Both the position numbers and the translations under genes were made by a program. From assembly GCA_015689645.1 (NCBI GenBank), contig WVSM01000002.1:248001-312000 (forward strand): a stretch of 64,000 bases of DNA. The letters run 5' to 3'. Shown here piece after piece: positions 8,559-19,984 of the stretch (positions are counted from its first letter, which is position 1; every line of letters starts with the position of its first letter). Under the pieces are notes generated by a model. The model made no database searches and had not been told where the DNA came from. It saw only the letters and a list, made by a program, of their open reading frames with translations. This DNA is from Rhodobacterales bacterium HKCCE4037 (GTDB taxonomy: Bacteria; Pseudomonadota; Alphaproteobacteria; Rhodobacterales; Rhodobacteraceae).

Positions 8559-9278
8559 TCAATCCAGCCGCCGCACCAGGATCTGGTTACCGGCCCCGCG
8601 CTTCACTTCCAGCATCTTCAGGCTTTCGACCAGGTCGCTGAGCTTGCGCTTGCCGTAGGTCCGCGTGTCGAAATCGGGATCGGCAGCGGTCAGGTATTGG
8701 CCAAGCTGGCCAAGGGAATACCAGTCATCCCCCTGTTCGATCGCGTCCATCGCCCGGAAGATCAGGTCGCGGGCTTCGGTGATCGGCCGGGCCTTCGGCT
8801 TCTCCGAGGACTTTTCCTCGCCTTCTCCCTTGGAATCGTCGGCGAGGATGTTCTCGATGAAGATGAAACGCTTGCAGGCCTTCCGGAAGGCCTCGGGCGT
8901 CTTCTGCTGGCCGATCCCGTAGACGTCGAGACCCTGTTCCCGAATGCGGCTGGCGAGCCGGGTAAAATCGCTGTCACTGGAACACAGGACAAACCCGTCG
9001 AAGCGCCCCGAATGCATCAGGTCCATCGCGTCGATCACCAGCGCGATGTCGGATGCGTTCTTGCCGACCGTGTTGGCGGGTTGGTGATGCGGAACGATCC
9101 CGTATTCCGCCTGCACGTTCGACCAGCCCTTCATGTGGGTCGAACTGAAATCCCCGTAGATGCGCCGGACCGAGGCTTCGCCGAAACTGGCGATCTCGTC
9201 GAAAATCGCCTTGGCGTGCTTGTGGCTGGTGTTGTCGGCGTCGATGAGGACGGCGAGGAGGGGGGTGTCGTTTGGCAT
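8559..9278 (-). CDS. NYN domain protein with C-terminal OST-HTH/LOTUS domain (LabA/MARF1-like)
   Basis: 239 residues. The N-terminal NYN (PIN-like) nuclease domain opens with LLAVLIDADNTS, followed by KNASDIALVIDAMDLMHSG and LCSSDSDFTRLASRIRE, which carry the acidic metal-binding residues. The C-terminal part (WYSLGQLGQYLTAADPDFDTRTYG) matches an OST-HTH/LOTUS domain, an RNA-binding winged helix. The combination predicts an RNA-processing or RNA-degrading enzyme. The ATG at 9276-9278 was chosen because it begins the conserved domain; the frame stays open far upstream without conserved sequence. Confidence 0.85.
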   Translation of the reverse strand: MPNDTPLLAVLIDADNTSHKHAKAIFDEIASFGEASVRRIYGDFSSTHMKGWSNVQAEYGIVPHHQPANTVGKNASDIALVIDAMDLMHSGRFDGFVLCSSDSDFTRLASRIREQGLDVYGIGQQKTPEAFRKACKRFIFIENILADDSKGEGEEKSSEKPKARPITEARDLIFRAMDAIEQGDDWYSLGQLGQYLTAADPDFDTRTYGKRKLSDLVESLKMLEVKRGAGNQILVRRLD

Positions 9279-9360
9279 GTCTGCTCCGGTTGTTTGGGCG
9301 CAGACTTGCACACCGTGCCCCGGACCGCTAGCCGCGCGGGCCAAAGTGCTACGTCCAATC

Positions 9361-9387
9361 AAAAAGGCCGACCCTGCAAGGGCCGGC
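9361..9387 (-). terminator. Rho-independent terminator of the adhC-secreted protein unit
   Basis: On the minus strand the sequence GGCCGGCCCT-tgc-AGGGTCGGCC folds into a ten-position stem with one mismatch and is followed by TTTTT. It lies 25 nt beyond the stop of the 9412-9825 gene. Confidence 0.85.
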
Positions 9388-9411
9388 CAATAAAGCTCAT
9401 GTGGTTCGGTC

Positions 9412-9825
9412 TTACTTGGTCGAACCGCCAGCCGGGGCCGGTGCGCCGCCGGGAACGCCGTTGCCGGCGACGATCTCGTCCCAGATGTCACCAAGGCGAT
9501 CCGCGATGGTTTCGCGCGCATCGCTGTCGTCATCGTAATTGTAGACCACGAGGAACGGATCGACGACGCCGTCTTCCTCGGCGCAGATGAACAGGCCGTC
9601 GACCACTTCGCCGCGCAGATCGTAGCCACCGATGGTCCAGTTCGACCGGCCGGTGAATCCGTCGCCACCGAACCGGGCGCGGTAGGTGTTAAAGGTCGTT
9701 TCGGCATAGTCCATGCAGGTGTTGAGGGTGCCGATCGGCGAGAAGTCGGTGACGGTCCAGCCTTCGGCCTGAGCGGCACCGGCAGCGGCGAGGGTCAGCG
9801 ACGCGGCAATCAGGGTCTTTTTCAT
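9412..9825 (-). CDS. Secreted protein of unknown function
   Basis: 137 residues with a clear Sec signal peptide (MKKTLIAASLTLAAAGAAQA, cleavage probably after AQA at residue 20). The mature part is acidic, has two cysteines that could form a disulphide, and ends in a Gly/Pro/Ala-rich tail. No known domain was recognised. It lies 37 nt downstream of adhC on the same strand and is followed by a strong terminator, so it is probably co-transcribed with the formaldehyde dehydrogenase; whether it takes part in that pathway is unknown. Confidence 0.75.
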   Translation of the reverse strand: MKKTLIAASLTLAAAGAAQAEGWTVTDFSPIGTLNTCMDYAETTFNTYRARFGGDGFTGRSNWTIGGYDLRGEVVDGLFICAEEDGVVDPFLVVYNYDDDSDARETIADRLGDIWDEIVAGNGVPGGAPAPAGGSTK

Positions 9826-9862
9826 GAGTGGGGTCCTTTCAAAAGTCTTTCTGGGTGAAGGG

Positions 9863-10975
<1,113 letters not shown>

Positions 10976-11050
10976 ATTTTCCAGTCCTCCCACAGACTTA
11001 CTTTTCATGCAGACTGTGCCAAACTGAACGTCAAAGCAACGGAGGATAGC

Positions 11051-11308
11051 ATGACCCGTATGACAGTTTTCTCTCTCGCGTTCGTGATCGCGGGGTGTGT
11101 GCAGGCGCAGGAAGCCGAGGATGAGTGTGGCGCTGCGGGGCTTCAGGGGCTGGTGGGGCAGACGGCTGCGATCGCCGAACTGCTCGAATTTCCCGGACAG
11201 GTCGTCCGCATCGTCGGACCCGGTGATGCCGTGACGATGGACTACAGGTCGGACCGGCTGAATATCCTGATCGAAGATGGCCTGATCGAGTCGATCAGCT
11301 GCGGCTGA
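11051..11308 (+). CDS. I78-family peptidase inhibitor, probable lipoprotein
   Basis: 85 residues. After a short hydrophobic signal ending in VIAGC (lipobox-like) the mature part has [12 protein letters not shown] and, near the end, [13 protein letters not shown], the two conserved blocks of MEROPS I78 inhibitors (potato-inhibitor-like fold). These are proposed to protect the envelope from serine proteases. Start: ATG at 11051 preceded by GGAGG. It is transcribed divergently from adhC. Confidence 0.82.
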   Translation: MTRMTVFSLAFVIAGCVQAQEAEDECGAAGLQGLVGQTAAIAELLEFPGQVVRIVGPGDAVTMDYRSDRLNILIEDGLIESISCG

Positions 11309-11453
11309 GCCCGCCTTGAAGAGCGCGTCTTGCGCCGCCGTGCGATTCCCCCTATATGCACGGCAACAGCGGCGCCGGGGCAACCTGGCACCACCGAAAA
11401 TCAGCGGGCCGCACGGCCCGCTTTTTTGTTTCTAGGACCCTGAAGACAGCAAA
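11309..11453 (+). ncRNA. Structured leader upstream of rimP (possible rimP-leader attenuator)
   Basis: The 145-nt gap before rimP contains a GC-rich segment with GGCAACCTGGCACCACCG followed by a perfect intrinsic-terminator hairpin (11403-11427) and then the rimP ribosome site. A terminator placed just before the first gene of an operon is the layout of a transcription attenuator. A rimP leader family of this kind has been proposed in Alphaproteobacteria from premature-terminator analysis; membership here is an inference from position and layout, not a covariance-model match. Confidence 0.5.
11403..11427 (+). terminator. Intrinsic terminator 27 nt before rimP
   Basis: AGCGGGCC-gcac-GGCCCGCT followed by TTTTT. 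The eight-base-pair stem is perfect. It could end transcription from the I78 gene or act as an attenuator in the rimP leader. Confidence 0.82.
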
Positions 11454-12038
11454 ATGTCTGACCTGATCGCAAAGACCGCCATCGACCGTCGCATGGCCGA
11501 AATCCTCACCCCGGTGATCGAGAACCTGGGATTCGAGGTCGTGCGCATCCGCGTCATGGGCGGCAAGACCAATACGCTGCAAGTCATGGCCGAGCGCCCC
11601 GACGGCGGCATCGAAGTCGATGAATGTGCCGAGATCTCGAATGCCATTTCCGTGGTGCTCGATGTCGAGGACCCGCTGGAGGATGCCTACGCGCTGGAAG
11701 TCTCCAGCCCCGGCATCGACCGCCCCCTGACGCGGCTGAAGGATTTCGAAACCTTCGAAGGCTACGAGGCCAAGATCGAGACGACCGACATGATCGACGG
11801 ACGCCGCCGCTTCAAGGGTGTGCTGGCGGGGGTCGAGGGCGACGATGTCCTCCTCAATCTCGACGTGAACGGCGAGGTCCAGACCATCGGCCTGAATTTC
11901 GATTGGCTCAGCGACGCGAAACTTGTCCTGACCGACGACCTGATCAAAGAGATGCTCAAGCAGCGCAAAGCGGCCGGCATCATCGACGAGACCCAGTTTG
12001 ACGAGATCGAGGAAGATCCCTCGACGCCTGAGGAGTAA
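11454..12038 (+). CDS. rimP: Ribosome maturation factor RimP
   Basis: 194 residues. [41 protein letters not shown] and [21 protein letters not shown] are the hallmark blocks of RimP, followed by an SH3-like C-terminal domain. RimP helps assemble the 30S subunit. The last residues (EEDPSTPEE) are acidic. It is the first gene of the rimP-nusA-ylxR-infB operon, 5 nt upstream of nusA, the arrangement seen across bacteria. Confidence 0.96.
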   Translation: MSDLIAKTAIDRRMAEILTPVIENLGFEVVRIRVMGGKTNTLQVMAERPDGGIEVDECAEISNAISVVLDVEDPLEDAYALEVSSPGIDRPLTRLKDFETFEGYEAKIETTDMIDGRRRFKGVLAGVEGDDVLLNLDVNGEVQTIGLNFDWLSDAKLVLTDDLIKEMLKQRKAAGIIDETQFDEIEEDPSTPEE

Positions 12039-12043
12039 GACCC

Positions 12044-13816
12044 ATGGCCATCACATCAGCCAACCAGCTGGAACTGCTGCAAACCGCGGAAGCCGTGGCG
12101 CGCGAGAAGATGATCGACCCGTCGCTGGTCGTGGAAGCGATGGAGGAAAGCCTCGCCCGTGCCGCCAAGTCGCGCTACGGGTCCGAGCTCGACATCCGCG
12201 TCTCCATCGACCGCAAGACCGGCCGCGCCACCTTCACCCGCGTGCGCACCGTGACCGATCCCGACCTTCTGGAAAACGACAAGGCCGAGATGCCGCCCGC
12301 CGAGGCGCAGGCGCTTGTGAAGGGCGACCGCCCGAACGTCGTCGTTTTCAACGCCAAGTCGCCGGTCTACAACGAGGAAGGCGAACTGATTGAGACCCGC
12401 GACGTAAAGCGGTTCGTCCTGCGCGCCCCGACCGAGAATGACCGCCTGCTGACCGCCGACATCGACCAGAACGTCGAGCCCCAGCTTGGTGACATGATCG
12501 CCGACGAGGTTCCGCCGGTCGAGATGGGCCGCATCGCCGCGCAAAGCGCCAAGCAGGTCATCCTGCAGAAGGTGCGCGAGGCCGAGCGCGATCGCCAGTA
12601 CGAGGAATTCAAGGACCGCGCGGGCACCATCATCAACGGTGTCGTCAAGCGCGAGGAATACGGCAACGTCATCGTGGACGTGGGCGCCGGCGAGGCGCAG
12701 CTGCGCCGTAACGACAAGATCGGCCGCGAAGCCTACCGCAATGGCGACCGTATCCGCGCCTACATCAAGGACGTGCGTCGCGAGAACCGTGGCCACCAGA
12801 TCTTCCTGTCGCGGACCGCGCCGGAGTTCATGGCCGAACTGTTCAAGATGGAAGTGCCGGAAATCTATGACGGCATCATCGAGATCAAGGCCGTGGCACG
12901 GGATCCCGGTTCGCGCGCCAAGATCGCCGTCATCTCTTACGACAGCGGCATCGACCCGGTCGGCGCCTGCGTTGGTATGCGCGGCTCCCGCGTGCAGGCC
13001 GTCGTCAACGAGCTTCAGGGCGAGAAGATCGACATCATCCCGTGGAACGAAGACGCTCCGACTTTCCTCGTGAACGCGCTTCAGCCCGCCGAGGTGACGA
13101 AGGTGGTTCTCGATGAGGACGCCGGCAAGATCGAAGTTGTTGTGCCGGACGAGCAGCTTTCGCTCGCCATCGGCCGCCGCGGTCAGAACGTGCGCCTTGC
13201 CTCGCAACTGACCGGTCTCGACATCGACATCCTGACCGAGGAAGAGGAATCGAAGCGTCGTCAGGCCGAGTTCGAAGAGCGCACGAAGCTGTTCATGGAT
13301 ACGCTCGACCTCGACGAATTCTTCGCTCAGCTGCTGGTGGCCGAAGGCTTCACCGCTCTGGAAGAAGTCGCCTATGTCGAACTGGATGAACTGCTGGTCA
13401 TCGACGGTGTGGACGAAGACACCGCGAATGAGCTTCAGGCGCGTGCACGCGATTACCTCGAAGAGCAGAACAAGAAGGCCCTGGAACACGCGAAAGAACT
13501 GGGTGTCGAGGACAGCCTCATTGAATTCGAGGGGCTGACACCCCAGATGCTGGTGGCCCTTGGCGAGGACGGCGTGAAGACGCTGGAAGACTTCGCAACC
13601 TGCGCAGACTGGGAACTGGCCGGTGGCTGGACGACAGCAGGCGGGGAACGCGTCAAGGATGACGGCCTTCTGGAACCTTTCGACGTGACGCTGGAGGAGG
13701 CGCAGAACATGGTCATGACCGCGCGCCTGCAACTCGGCTGGGTGACCATCGAAGAGCTCGAGGCGCAAGCCGCCGCCGAGCTTGAAGGTGCCGATCTGGA
13801 GCCGGCAGAGGGCTGA
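12044..13816 (+). CDS. nusA: Transcription termination/antitermination factor NusA
   Basis: 590 residues. Domains in order: the N-terminal RNA polymerase-binding domain (to about 125), an S1 domain around [21 protein letters not shown], tandem KH domains ([17 protein letters not shown] and [18 protein letters not shown]), and two C-terminal helix-hairpin-helix acidic repeats. NusA binds RNA polymerase and nascent RNA and modulates pausing, termination and rRNA antitermination. The C-terminal extension (beyond about residue 430) with the acidic repeats is normal in Proteobacteria. It is co-transcribed with rimP upstream and ylxR downstream. Confidence 0.97.
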   Translation: MAITSANQLELLQTAEAVAREKMIDPSLVVEAMEESLARAAKSRYGSELDIRVSIDRKTGRATFTRVRTVTDPDLLENDKAEMPPAEAQALVKGDRPNVVVFNAKSPVYNEEGELIETRDVKRFVLRAPTENDRLLTADIDQNVEPQLGDMIADEVPPVEMGRIAAQSAKQVILQKVREAERDRQYEEFKDRAGTIINGVVKREEYGNVIVDVGAGEAQLRRNDKIGREAYRNGDRIRAYIKDVRRENRGHQIFLSRTAPEFMAELFKMEVPEIYDGIIEIKAVARDPGSRAKIAVISYDSGIDPVGACVGMRGSRVQAVVNELQGEKIDIIPWNEDAPTFLVNALQPAEVTKVVLDEDAGKIEVVVPDEQLSLAIGRRGQNVRLASQLTGLDIDILTEEEESKRRQAEFEERTKLFMDTLDLDEFFAQLLVAEGFTALEEVAYVELDELLVIDGVDEDTANELQARARDYLEEQNKKALEHAKELGVEDSLIEFEGLTPQMLVALGEDGVKTLEDFATCADWELAGGWTTAGGERVKDDGLLEPFDVTLEEAQNMVMTARLQLGWVTIEELEAQAAAELEGADLEPAEG

Positions 13817-13840
13817 CGCCCTCTGTCCCGCGCCCGCGCC

Positions 13841-14473
13841 TTGAGCCGCGGTGGCCGACATAAGGACCGGAGTGACGGGCCTGAGCGTAAGTGCATCGCA
13901 ACCGGGGAGGTCGCGCCGAAGCGCGGCCTGATCCGGTTCGTGGTGGCACCGGACGGGCAGATCGCGCCGGATATCCTCGAACGGCTGCCGGGCCGGGGAA
14001 TCTGGGTCAGCGCGGATCGCGCGGCACTGGAACTGGCGGTGAAGAAGAACCTCTTCTCGCGCGCTGCGAAGCAGCCGGTCCAGGTGCCCGAGGATCTGGT
14101 CGACCGGGTCGAAGCTGCCCTGGCGCGCCGATTGACCGACCTGATCGCGCTCAACCGCAAGGCGGGTGGTGCGGTCGCAGGATTCGAGAAGGTGAAGGAT
14201 TGGCTGGCCACGCGAAAGGTCGCCGTCCTGCTTCAGGCCTCCGACGGGTCTGAGCGTGGAAAATCGAAACTCTGGACCCCGGAAGGGGCCCGGTATTTCA
14301 GCGTCTTGACCGCCAAGGAATTGGGTTTGGCATTCGGACGCCAAAGTGTGATACATGGCGCGCTTGCCGCTGGTGGACTCAGTGCCTCTGTTGTAGAGGG
14401 GGCCGCGAAACTCCAGGGACTGCGCGTTGCAGACGGTGGCCGGACCACCGGGAAGGACGAAAAAGACGCATGA
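13841..14473 (+). CDS. YlxR-family RNA-binding protein fused to an L7Ae-like domain
   Basis: 210 residues from a TTG codon at 13841. The N-terminal DUF448/YlxR domain has [20 protein letters not shown] and [14 protein letters not shown]; the C-terminal part ([31 protein letters not shown]) resembles an L7Ae/L30e RNA-binding fold. This two-domain form is usual in Alphaproteobacteria and lies between nusA and infB. YlxR proteins bind RNA and have been implicated in control of RNase P. The stop overlaps the infB ATG by 4 nt (ATGA). Confidence 0.88.
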   Translation: MSRGGRHKDRSDGPERKCIATGEVAPKRGLIRFVVAPDGQIAPDILERLPGRGIWVSADRAALELAVKKNLFSRAAKQPVQVPEDLVDRVEAALARRLTDLIALNRKAGGAVAGFEKVKDWLATRKVAVLLQASDGSERGKSKLWTPEGARYFSVLTAKELGLAFGRQSVIHGALAAGGLSASVVEGAAKLQGLRVADGGRTTGKDEKDA

Positions 14474-16947
14474 GCGATCAGGACGGAAAAAAACCCCTTG
14501 GGCTCTCGGGTGGAGCTCGGTCAGGCCGCGTGAACCAGAGCTTCTCGCGCGGGCGGACCAAATCGGTCGTGGTGGAAACCAAGCGCAAGCGCGTGATGGT
14601 GCCCAAGCCGGGTGCCCAGTCTGCGGCTGCGCAGAATGCCGAGGGTGGCAAGCGTGAGAAGTCGGTCCCCGATGCCGAGATGGAGCGTCGCCTGAAGGCG
14701 CTTCAGGCCGCGAAGGCACGTGAAGCCGAAGACGAGGAACGCCGCGTCGCAGAAGAGCGCGAGCGCGAGGAAGAGCGCGAACGCCGCCGCGCCGAGGCCG
14801 AGGCCAAGGAACGCGAAGAGCGTGAGCGTGAAGAGGCCCTCAAGGCCAAGGAAGAAGAAGACGCCCGCCGCATGGCGGAGGAAGAGGCGCGCCGCAATGC
14901 GCCGCCGCCCCCCGCCGATGCGGATGCAGCTGGTGGCGCTGCCGCTGGTGGCCCGCGTGGTGGCGGCAAGGCCGCGCCGGCGCGGCGTGAGCCCGAGCGT
15001 GAACAGAAGCGCGAGACCCGTGGTGGCCGTGGCAACGACAGCAACCGCCGCTCCGGCAAGCTGACCGTGAACCAGGCGCTTTCGGGCGGGGAAGGTGGGC
15101 GTCAACGCTCGCTCGCCGCGATGAAGCGCAAGCAGGAACGCCAGCGTCAGAAGGCGATGGGCGGCAGCCAAGACCGCGAAAAGGTCACTCGCGACGTGCA
15201 GGTGCCCGAAACCATCGTGGTCAGCGAACTTGCCAACCGGATGACCGAGAAGGTCGCCGACGTCGTCAAGGCGCTGATGAACAACGGCATGATGGTCACC
15301 CAGAACCAGGTGATCGACGCCGACACCGCAGAATTGATCGTCGAGGAATTCGGCCACCGCGTGCAGCGCGTGTCCGACTCTGACGTGGAACAGGTGATCG
15401 ACACCGTCGAGGACAAGGCTGCCGACCTTGTGCCGCGCCCCCCGGTCATCACGATCATGGGTCACGTCGACCACGGCAAGACCTCGCTTCTCGACAAGAT
15501 CCGCGAAGCGAACGTCGTGTCGGGCGAGGCCGGTGGCATCACCCAGCACATCGGCGCGTACCAGGTGAAGGCGCGGGGCGGCCAGGTTCTGACCTTCCTC
15601 GACACGCCCGGCCACGCCGCGTTCACCTCCATGCGGGCCCGTGGCGCGCAGGTGACGGATATCGTGGTTCTGGTGGTTGCGGCGGACGACGCCGTGATGC
15701 CGCAGACCATCGAGGCCATCAACCACGCCAAGGCCGCCAAGGTCCCGATGATCGTGGCGATCAACAAGATCGACAAGCCCGACGCCAACCCCGACAAGGT
15801 CCGCACGGACCTGCTTCAGCACGAAGTTATCGTCGAGAAGATGTCGGGTGAGGTTCAGGACGTCGAAGTCTCCGCCATGACGGGCGATGGCCTCGATGAC
15901 CTGCTGGAAGCGATCGCGCTGCAGTCGGAGATCCTCGAACTAAAGGCCAACCCCGACCGCCAGGCACAGGGTGCCGTGATCGAAGCACAGCTCGACGTGG
16001 GCCGTGGCCCGGTCGCGACCGTGCTGGTCGAGAAAGGCACGCTGCGCCAGGGCGATATCTTCGTCGTGGGCGAGCAGTGGGGTAAGGTCCGTGCACTGAT
16101 CGACGATCAGGGCAACCGCGTGAAGGAAGCCGGTCCGTCGGTTCCGGTCGAGGTGCTTGGCCTCAACGGCACGCCCGAAGCCGGTGACGTTCTCAACGTC
16201 GTCGACACCGAGGCGCAGGCCCGCGAGATCGCCGAATATCGCGAACAGGCCGCGAAGGACAAACGCGCCGCTGCCGGTGCCGCCGCCACGCTCGATCAGC
16301 TTCTGGCGAAAGCCAAGGAAGACGAGAACGTCAGCGAATTGCCCATCGTGGTGAAGGCCGACGTGCAAGGTTCGGCCGAGGCCATCGTTCAGGCGCTGGA
16401 AAAGGTTGGCAACGAGGAAGTCCGCGTGCGCGTGATCCACTACGGTGTGGGCGCGATCACGGAATCGGATATCGGCCTTGCCGAAGCCTCCGGCACGCCG
16501 GTCATCGGCTTCAACGTCCGGGCCAATGCGCCTGCACGCAACGCCGCGAACCAGAAGGGCGTGGAGATCCGCTATTACAGCGTGATCTACGACCTCGTGG
16601 ACGACGTGAAAGCGGCCGCGTCCGGCCTGCTGGGTGCGGAAATCCGCGAGAACTTCATCGGCTATGCCACAATCAAGGAGACGTTCCGCGTCACCGGTGT
16701 CGGCAATGTCGCTGGCTGCCTCGTGACCGAAGGTGTTGCCCGCCGCTCGGCCGGTGTGCGCCTGCTGCGCGACGACGTGGTGATCCACGAAGGCACGCTG
16801 AAAACCCTCAAGCGCTTCAAGGACGAAGTGAAAGAGGTTCAGTCCGGTCAGGAATGCGGCATGGCCTTCGAGAACTACGATGACATCCGCGTCAATGACG
16901 TCATCGAGATCTTCGAACGGGAAGAGGTCGAACGCACTCTCGCGTGA
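14470..16947 (+). CDS. infB: Translation initiation factor IF-2
   Basis: 825 residues. A long charged N-terminal region rich in Glu, Arg and Ala (about residues 70-150) precedes the IF2_N helix and the GTPase domain, with G1 GHVDHGKT at 331-338, G3 DTPGHAAF and G4 NKIDKPDA. The C-terminal domains II to IV follow, ending in the fMet-tRNA binding domain. IF-2 delivers initiator tRNA to the 30S subunit. It is the last gene of the rimP operon, overlapping ylxR by 4 nt, and is followed 21 nt later by a strong terminator. Confidence 0.97.
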   Translation: MSDQDGKKPLGLSGGARSGRVNQSFSRGRTKSVVVETKRKRVMVPKPGAQSAAAQNAEGGKREKSVPDAEMERRLKALQAAKAREAEDEERRVAEEREREEERERRRAEAEAKEREEREREEALKAKEEEDARRMAEEEARRNAPPPPADADAAGGAAAGGPRGGGKAAPARREPEREQKRETRGGRGNDSNRRSGKLTVNQALSGGEGGRQRSLAAMKRKQERQRQKAMGGSQDREKVTRDVQVPETIVVSELANRMTEKVADVVKALMNNGMMVTQNQVIDADTAELIVEEFGHRVQRVSDSDVEQVIDTVEDKAADLVPRPPVITIMGHVDHGKTSLLDKIREANVVSGEAGGITQHIGAYQVKARGGQVLTFLDTPGHAAFTSMRARGAQVTDIVVLVVAADDAVMPQTIEAINHAKAAKVPMIVAINKIDKPDANPDKVRTDLLQHEVIVEKMSGEVQDVEVSAMTGDGLDDLLEAIALQSEILELKANPDRQAQGAVIEAQLDVGRGPVATVLVEKGTLRQGDIFVVGEQWGKVRALIDDQGNRVKEAGPSVPVEVLGLNGTPEAGDVLNVVDTEAQAREIAEYREQAAKDKRAAAGAAATLDQLLAKAKEDENVSELPIVVKADVQGSAEAIVQALEKVGNEEVRVRVIHYGVGAITESDIGLAEASGTPVIGFNVRANAPARNAANQKGVEIRYYSVIYDLVDDVKAAASGLLGAEIRENFIGYATIKETFRVTGVGNVAGCLVTEGVARRSAGVRLLRDDVVIHEGTLKTLKRFKDEVKEVQSGQECGMAFENYDDIRVNDVIEIFEREEVERTLA

Positions 16948-16967
16948 TCTCTGCCACCAGACATCAG

Positions 16968-16994
16968 AAAGGCCGCGCGATCTGCGCGGCCTTT
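16968..16994. terminator. Bidirectional terminator between infB and the lytic transglycosylase gene
   Basis: AAAGGCCGCGC-gatct-GCGCGGCCTTTT. The stem of eight GC-rich pairs has A residues on one side and T on the other, so it works for infB (+) and for the convergent transglycosylase gene (-). Confidence 0.88.
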
Positions 16995-17010
16995 TCGTTT
17001 GTGCAGGCTG

Positions 17011-18957
17011 TTACTGAAGCAGCCGCTCGCTCAACCCCAGCGTTGGTAACTCACCGGTCAATTGCGCCTCGTAGATCGCAAGGCTCTCGGTCACGCGCAT
17101 GATGTAATTCCGTGTCTCCGAGAACGGGATATTCTCGATCCAGTCGAGCACATCGTCCGCATCGCGCGGATCCCCGAACCGTTCGAGCCATTGGTTCACC
17201 CGCCCAGGCCCCGCGTTGTAGCCGATCGTCACGAGGATCGGGTTGTCGTCGTAATTCTCCAGCAGCCCGGCGATGTAGTTCGACCCGAGCAGGACGTTGT
17301 AAGCCGGGTCGTTCCGCAACCGGTCGAGCGAGAAAGAAATGCCCATGGCGCCTGCCTGGTCCCGCCCGGTTCCGGGCATCACCTGCATCAGCCCCAGCGC
17401 CCCGGCACCGGATTCGACGATCGGGTCGAACTCGCTTTCACGGCGGGCAATCGACAGGGCGAAGGCGCGCGGGATCGGCAGGATCACGTCCTCGAGGTCG
17501 GCGAGGGGATAATAGGCGCGGTAGATCTCGTGCCCCGATTGGGCGGCGCGTTTGGCGACGACCAGTGCGAAATGAGGCTCCCCGAGGTCGAGCATCAGCT
17601 CGCCCATCAAACCGGCCTCCTCTTCGCTCAACCTCTCGGTGATATGGGTGAAGAACCGCTCCGCAAGGGTGCGTTGCCCGGCGGTATAAAGCAGCATGGC
17701 GGCATGGAAGACCGGAAGGTTCGTGAATTCCGCCGTCGCCCAGTCTCCGTAATCGCGATCACCGAGGAAATCCGGCTCTACCGGAAGGCCGCCACGTTCC
17801 TGCGCCAGTTGGCCATAGAAGCTCGATTGATATTGCGCCCCAAGGGCATAGGCCTCGGCTGCCGCTGCGTCGTTGCCTGCGGCCTCGTGCGCGCGACCAA
17901 GCCAATAGCCGGCCCGGCCGACGGATATCGGTGAAAAGACAACTTCGCGGAAATCTTCGAAATGGGCGATGGCGCGGTCGTAATTGCCAAGCCGGAAGGC
18001 GCAGTAGCCGGCGATCCACTCAAGGTCCGAGAACGCGATGTAATCGACAGCCGCATCAATCCGATGGGTGGAGGCCATGCGGTAACACCCCTCGTGGTCA
18101 CCCTCTCGCATCACGTCGCGCGCAAGGTCGGCACGGCGATCGCCCCAGGCTTCTGGGCGTCCGAGGTCGGCAGCGCTGTCGGAATGCTCCATCATCAACT
18201 CGGCGGCGGTGTCCCAGTAACCCTCTGCCATGCGCCACAGGAACCGCTCATATGACAGGCCCGGGTGCGACCGCAGCTCCTCCGGTACCCGGTCGATCAG
18301 GTCGTTCACACCGGCGCGCCGGTCACGCAGGGCCAGCCGAGCCTCGGCCATGGCGACCCAACCCTCCGGCACAAAGCTGAACATGGCGCGCGCCCGATCC
18401 TCGGCGCCTTCCCAAAGCAGGTGATCGAGGCGTGCGATGTGATGCTCGTCCGTCAGGATCGACCCGTATGCGCCGTTCAGCGCCTGCGCATGGGGGCCAG
18501 TCATCACCATGGAGGTCCACGCGCGGATCACCTCGGCCTCCGCGGCGGCACGATCCCCGGTTTCTTCCAGCGCACGCGCATAGGCCAGCGCACCGGCGCC
18601 GGTTTGTGGCAATTGCTCGGCGAAGAAATCCAGCACGTTCTGCGGATCGCCGCCTTCGGGAATCGACGGCTCCCCTTGGCGGCGCAGGTAGTCCATGCCG
18701 GGCCAGTCCGGGTTCCGGTCCACGAACGAGATGTATTCGCCGAAATCACCCTCGCCCCGGCGCAGGCGGGTCCATGCAAGAAGGTCGAGCGCGATCGGAT
18801 CGTCGAGGTCCTGCGCGGCTTCGGAGCCTCCGGCAAGATCACCCCTGTTATAGGCGTCCAGAGCCGCAGACAGGGCCTCGGCATCGGTCTGCGCGTGCAG
18901 GGGAACAGACATGCTCGAAAGCACGGCAAGAAAACACAGGGGTATCAGGCGTCGCAT
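17011..18957 (-). CDS. Soluble lytic murein transglycosylase (Slt family)
   Basis: 648 residues from the ATG at 18955-18957, chosen because it begins a Sec signal peptide (MRRLIPLCFLAVLSSMSVPLHA). A long alpha-helical superhelical region precedes the C-terminal SLT domain, where SIARRESEFDP holds the catalytic Glu (E507), followed by GALGLMQVMPGT and GYNAGPGRV. It cleaves peptidoglycan between MurNAc and GlcNAc in the periplasm, releasing 1,6-anhydromuropeptides. It is convergent with infB and divergent from dapA, whose start is about 155 nt away. Confidence 0.93.
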   Translation of the reverse strand: MRRLIPLCFLAVLSSMSVPLHAQTDAEALSAALDAYNRGDLAGGSEAAQDLDDPIALDLLAWTRLRRGEGDFGEYISFVDRNPDWPGMDYLRRQGEPSIPEGGDPQNVLDFFAEQLPQTGAGALAYARALEETGDRAAAEAEVIRAWTSMVMTGPHAQALNGAYGSILTDEHHIARLDHLLWEGAEDRARAMFSFVPEGWVAMAEARLALRDRRAGVNDLIDRVPEELRSHPGLSYERFLWRMAEGYWDTAAELMMEHSDSAADLGRPEAWGDRRADLARDVMREGDHEGCYRMASTHRIDAAVDYIAFSDLEWIAGYCAFRLGNYDRAIAHFEDFREVVFSPISVGRAGYWLGRAHEAAGNDAAAAEAYALGAQYQSSFYGQLAQERGGLPVEPDFLGDRDYGDWATAEFTNLPVFHAAMLLYTAGQRTLAERFFTHITERLSEEEAGLMGELMLDLGEPHFALVVAKRAAQSGHEIYRAYYPLADLEDVILPIPRAFALSIARRESEFDPIVESGAGALGLMQVMPGTGRDQAGAMGISFSLDRLRNDPAYNVLLGSNYIAGLLENYDDNPILVTIGYNAGPGRVNQWLERFGDPRDADDVLDWIENIPFSETRNYIMRVTESLAIYEAQLTGELPTLGLSERLLQ

Positions 18958-19111
18958 ATTGGCGGCGTCTCCAAATTCGTCAAAGTCCCCCGAACACACA
19001 GGATAGGGCAGTTGCACTCAGACGCAACTCACGAACTTGGCAATTGGCTGCGGGGGGCGTATTGGGGCGGCACGTCGAAATGAATTCAATCCGCAACAAA
19101 GGACGCGCGTG

Positions 19112-19984
19112 ATGTTCCAAGGCTCTCAGGTCGCTCTGGTCACTCCGATGGCAGATGGTGCCGTGGATTTCGACGCGCTTAAACGTCTGGTGGAGTGGCA
19201 CATCGCCGAGGGCACGAATGGCCTCGTCCCCGTGGGCACGACCGGCGAAAGCCCGACGCTGACCCATGAAGAGCATGAGGCGGTGGTGCGCTGCGTTGTG
19301 GAAACGGCGGGCGGGCGCTTGCCGGTCATGGCGGGCGCTGGCTCGAACAACACGGTCGAGGCGCTGCGCTTCGTCGAATTCGCCAAGGAAGTCGGTGCCG
19401 ATGCCGCCCTCGTGGTGACGCCCTATTACAACAAGCCCACCCAGCGCGGGCTGATCGCGCATTTCAGCGCCCTGAACGAGGTCGGCATCCCGATCTACAT
19501 CTACAATATCCCGCCCCGCTCGGTCATCGACATGACGCCCGAGACGATGGGCGAACTGGCGAAGCTGCCGAATATCGTCGGCGTCAAGGATGCGACGGCC
19601 GACCTTGCCCGCGTGCCGAAAACGCGGATCACCTGCGGCACGGATTTCATCCAGCTTTCGGGCGAAGACCCCACCGCCGTCGGCTTCAACGCGCAGGGCG
19701 GCAAGGGCTGCATCAGCGTTACGGCCAATGTCGCGCCCAAACTCTGCGCCGAGATGCAGGCGGCGACGCTGGCGGGCGACTACGCCACCGCGCTGGAATA
19801 TCAGGACCGTCTGATGCCGCTGCATTCCGCGATCTTCGCGGAGCCGGGCCTTGCCGGTGCGAAATACGGCCTCTCGGTGCTGGGTCATTGCCGGGACGAG
19901 GTGCGCCTGCCGCTGACCGACGTATCCGACGGCACCAAGGCGCAGATCGAGGCGGCAATGCGCCACGCGGGCCTGATCAACTGA
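19112..19984 (+). CDS. dapA: 4-hydroxy-tetrahydrodipicolinate synthase
   Basis: 290 residues. [14 protein letters not shown] (pyruvate carboxylate site), Tyr131 in IYNIPPRS and the Schiff-base Lys159 in IVGVKDAT are all in place, as in E. coli DapA with a two-residue offset. It condenses pyruvate with aspartate semialdehyde in lysine and meso-diaminopimelate synthesis. AAAGGA lies upstream of the ATG. dapA abuts trmO with no gap, and trmO and smpB follow, a dapA-smpB neighbourhood common in Rhodobacterales. Confidence 0.97.
   Translation: MFQGSQVALVTPMADGAVDFDALKRLVEWHIAEGTNGLVPVGTTGESPTLTHEEHEAVVRCVVETAGGRLPVMAGAGSNNTVEALRFVEFAKEVGADAALVVTPYYNKPTQRGLIAHFSALNEVGIPIYIYNIPPRSVIDMTPETMGELAKLPNIVGVKDATADLARVPKTRITCGTDFIQLSGEDPTAVGFNAQGGKGCISVTANVAPKLCAEMQAATLAGDYATALEYQDRLMPLHSAIFAEPGLAGAKYGLSVLGHCRDEVRLPLTDVSDGTKAQIEAAMRHAGLIN

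Noticed and set aside
12056-14719. Long minus-strand open frame opposite nusA-ylxR-infB
   Set aside because: A GC-rich shadow; the opposite strand encodes well-known proteins over the whole span.
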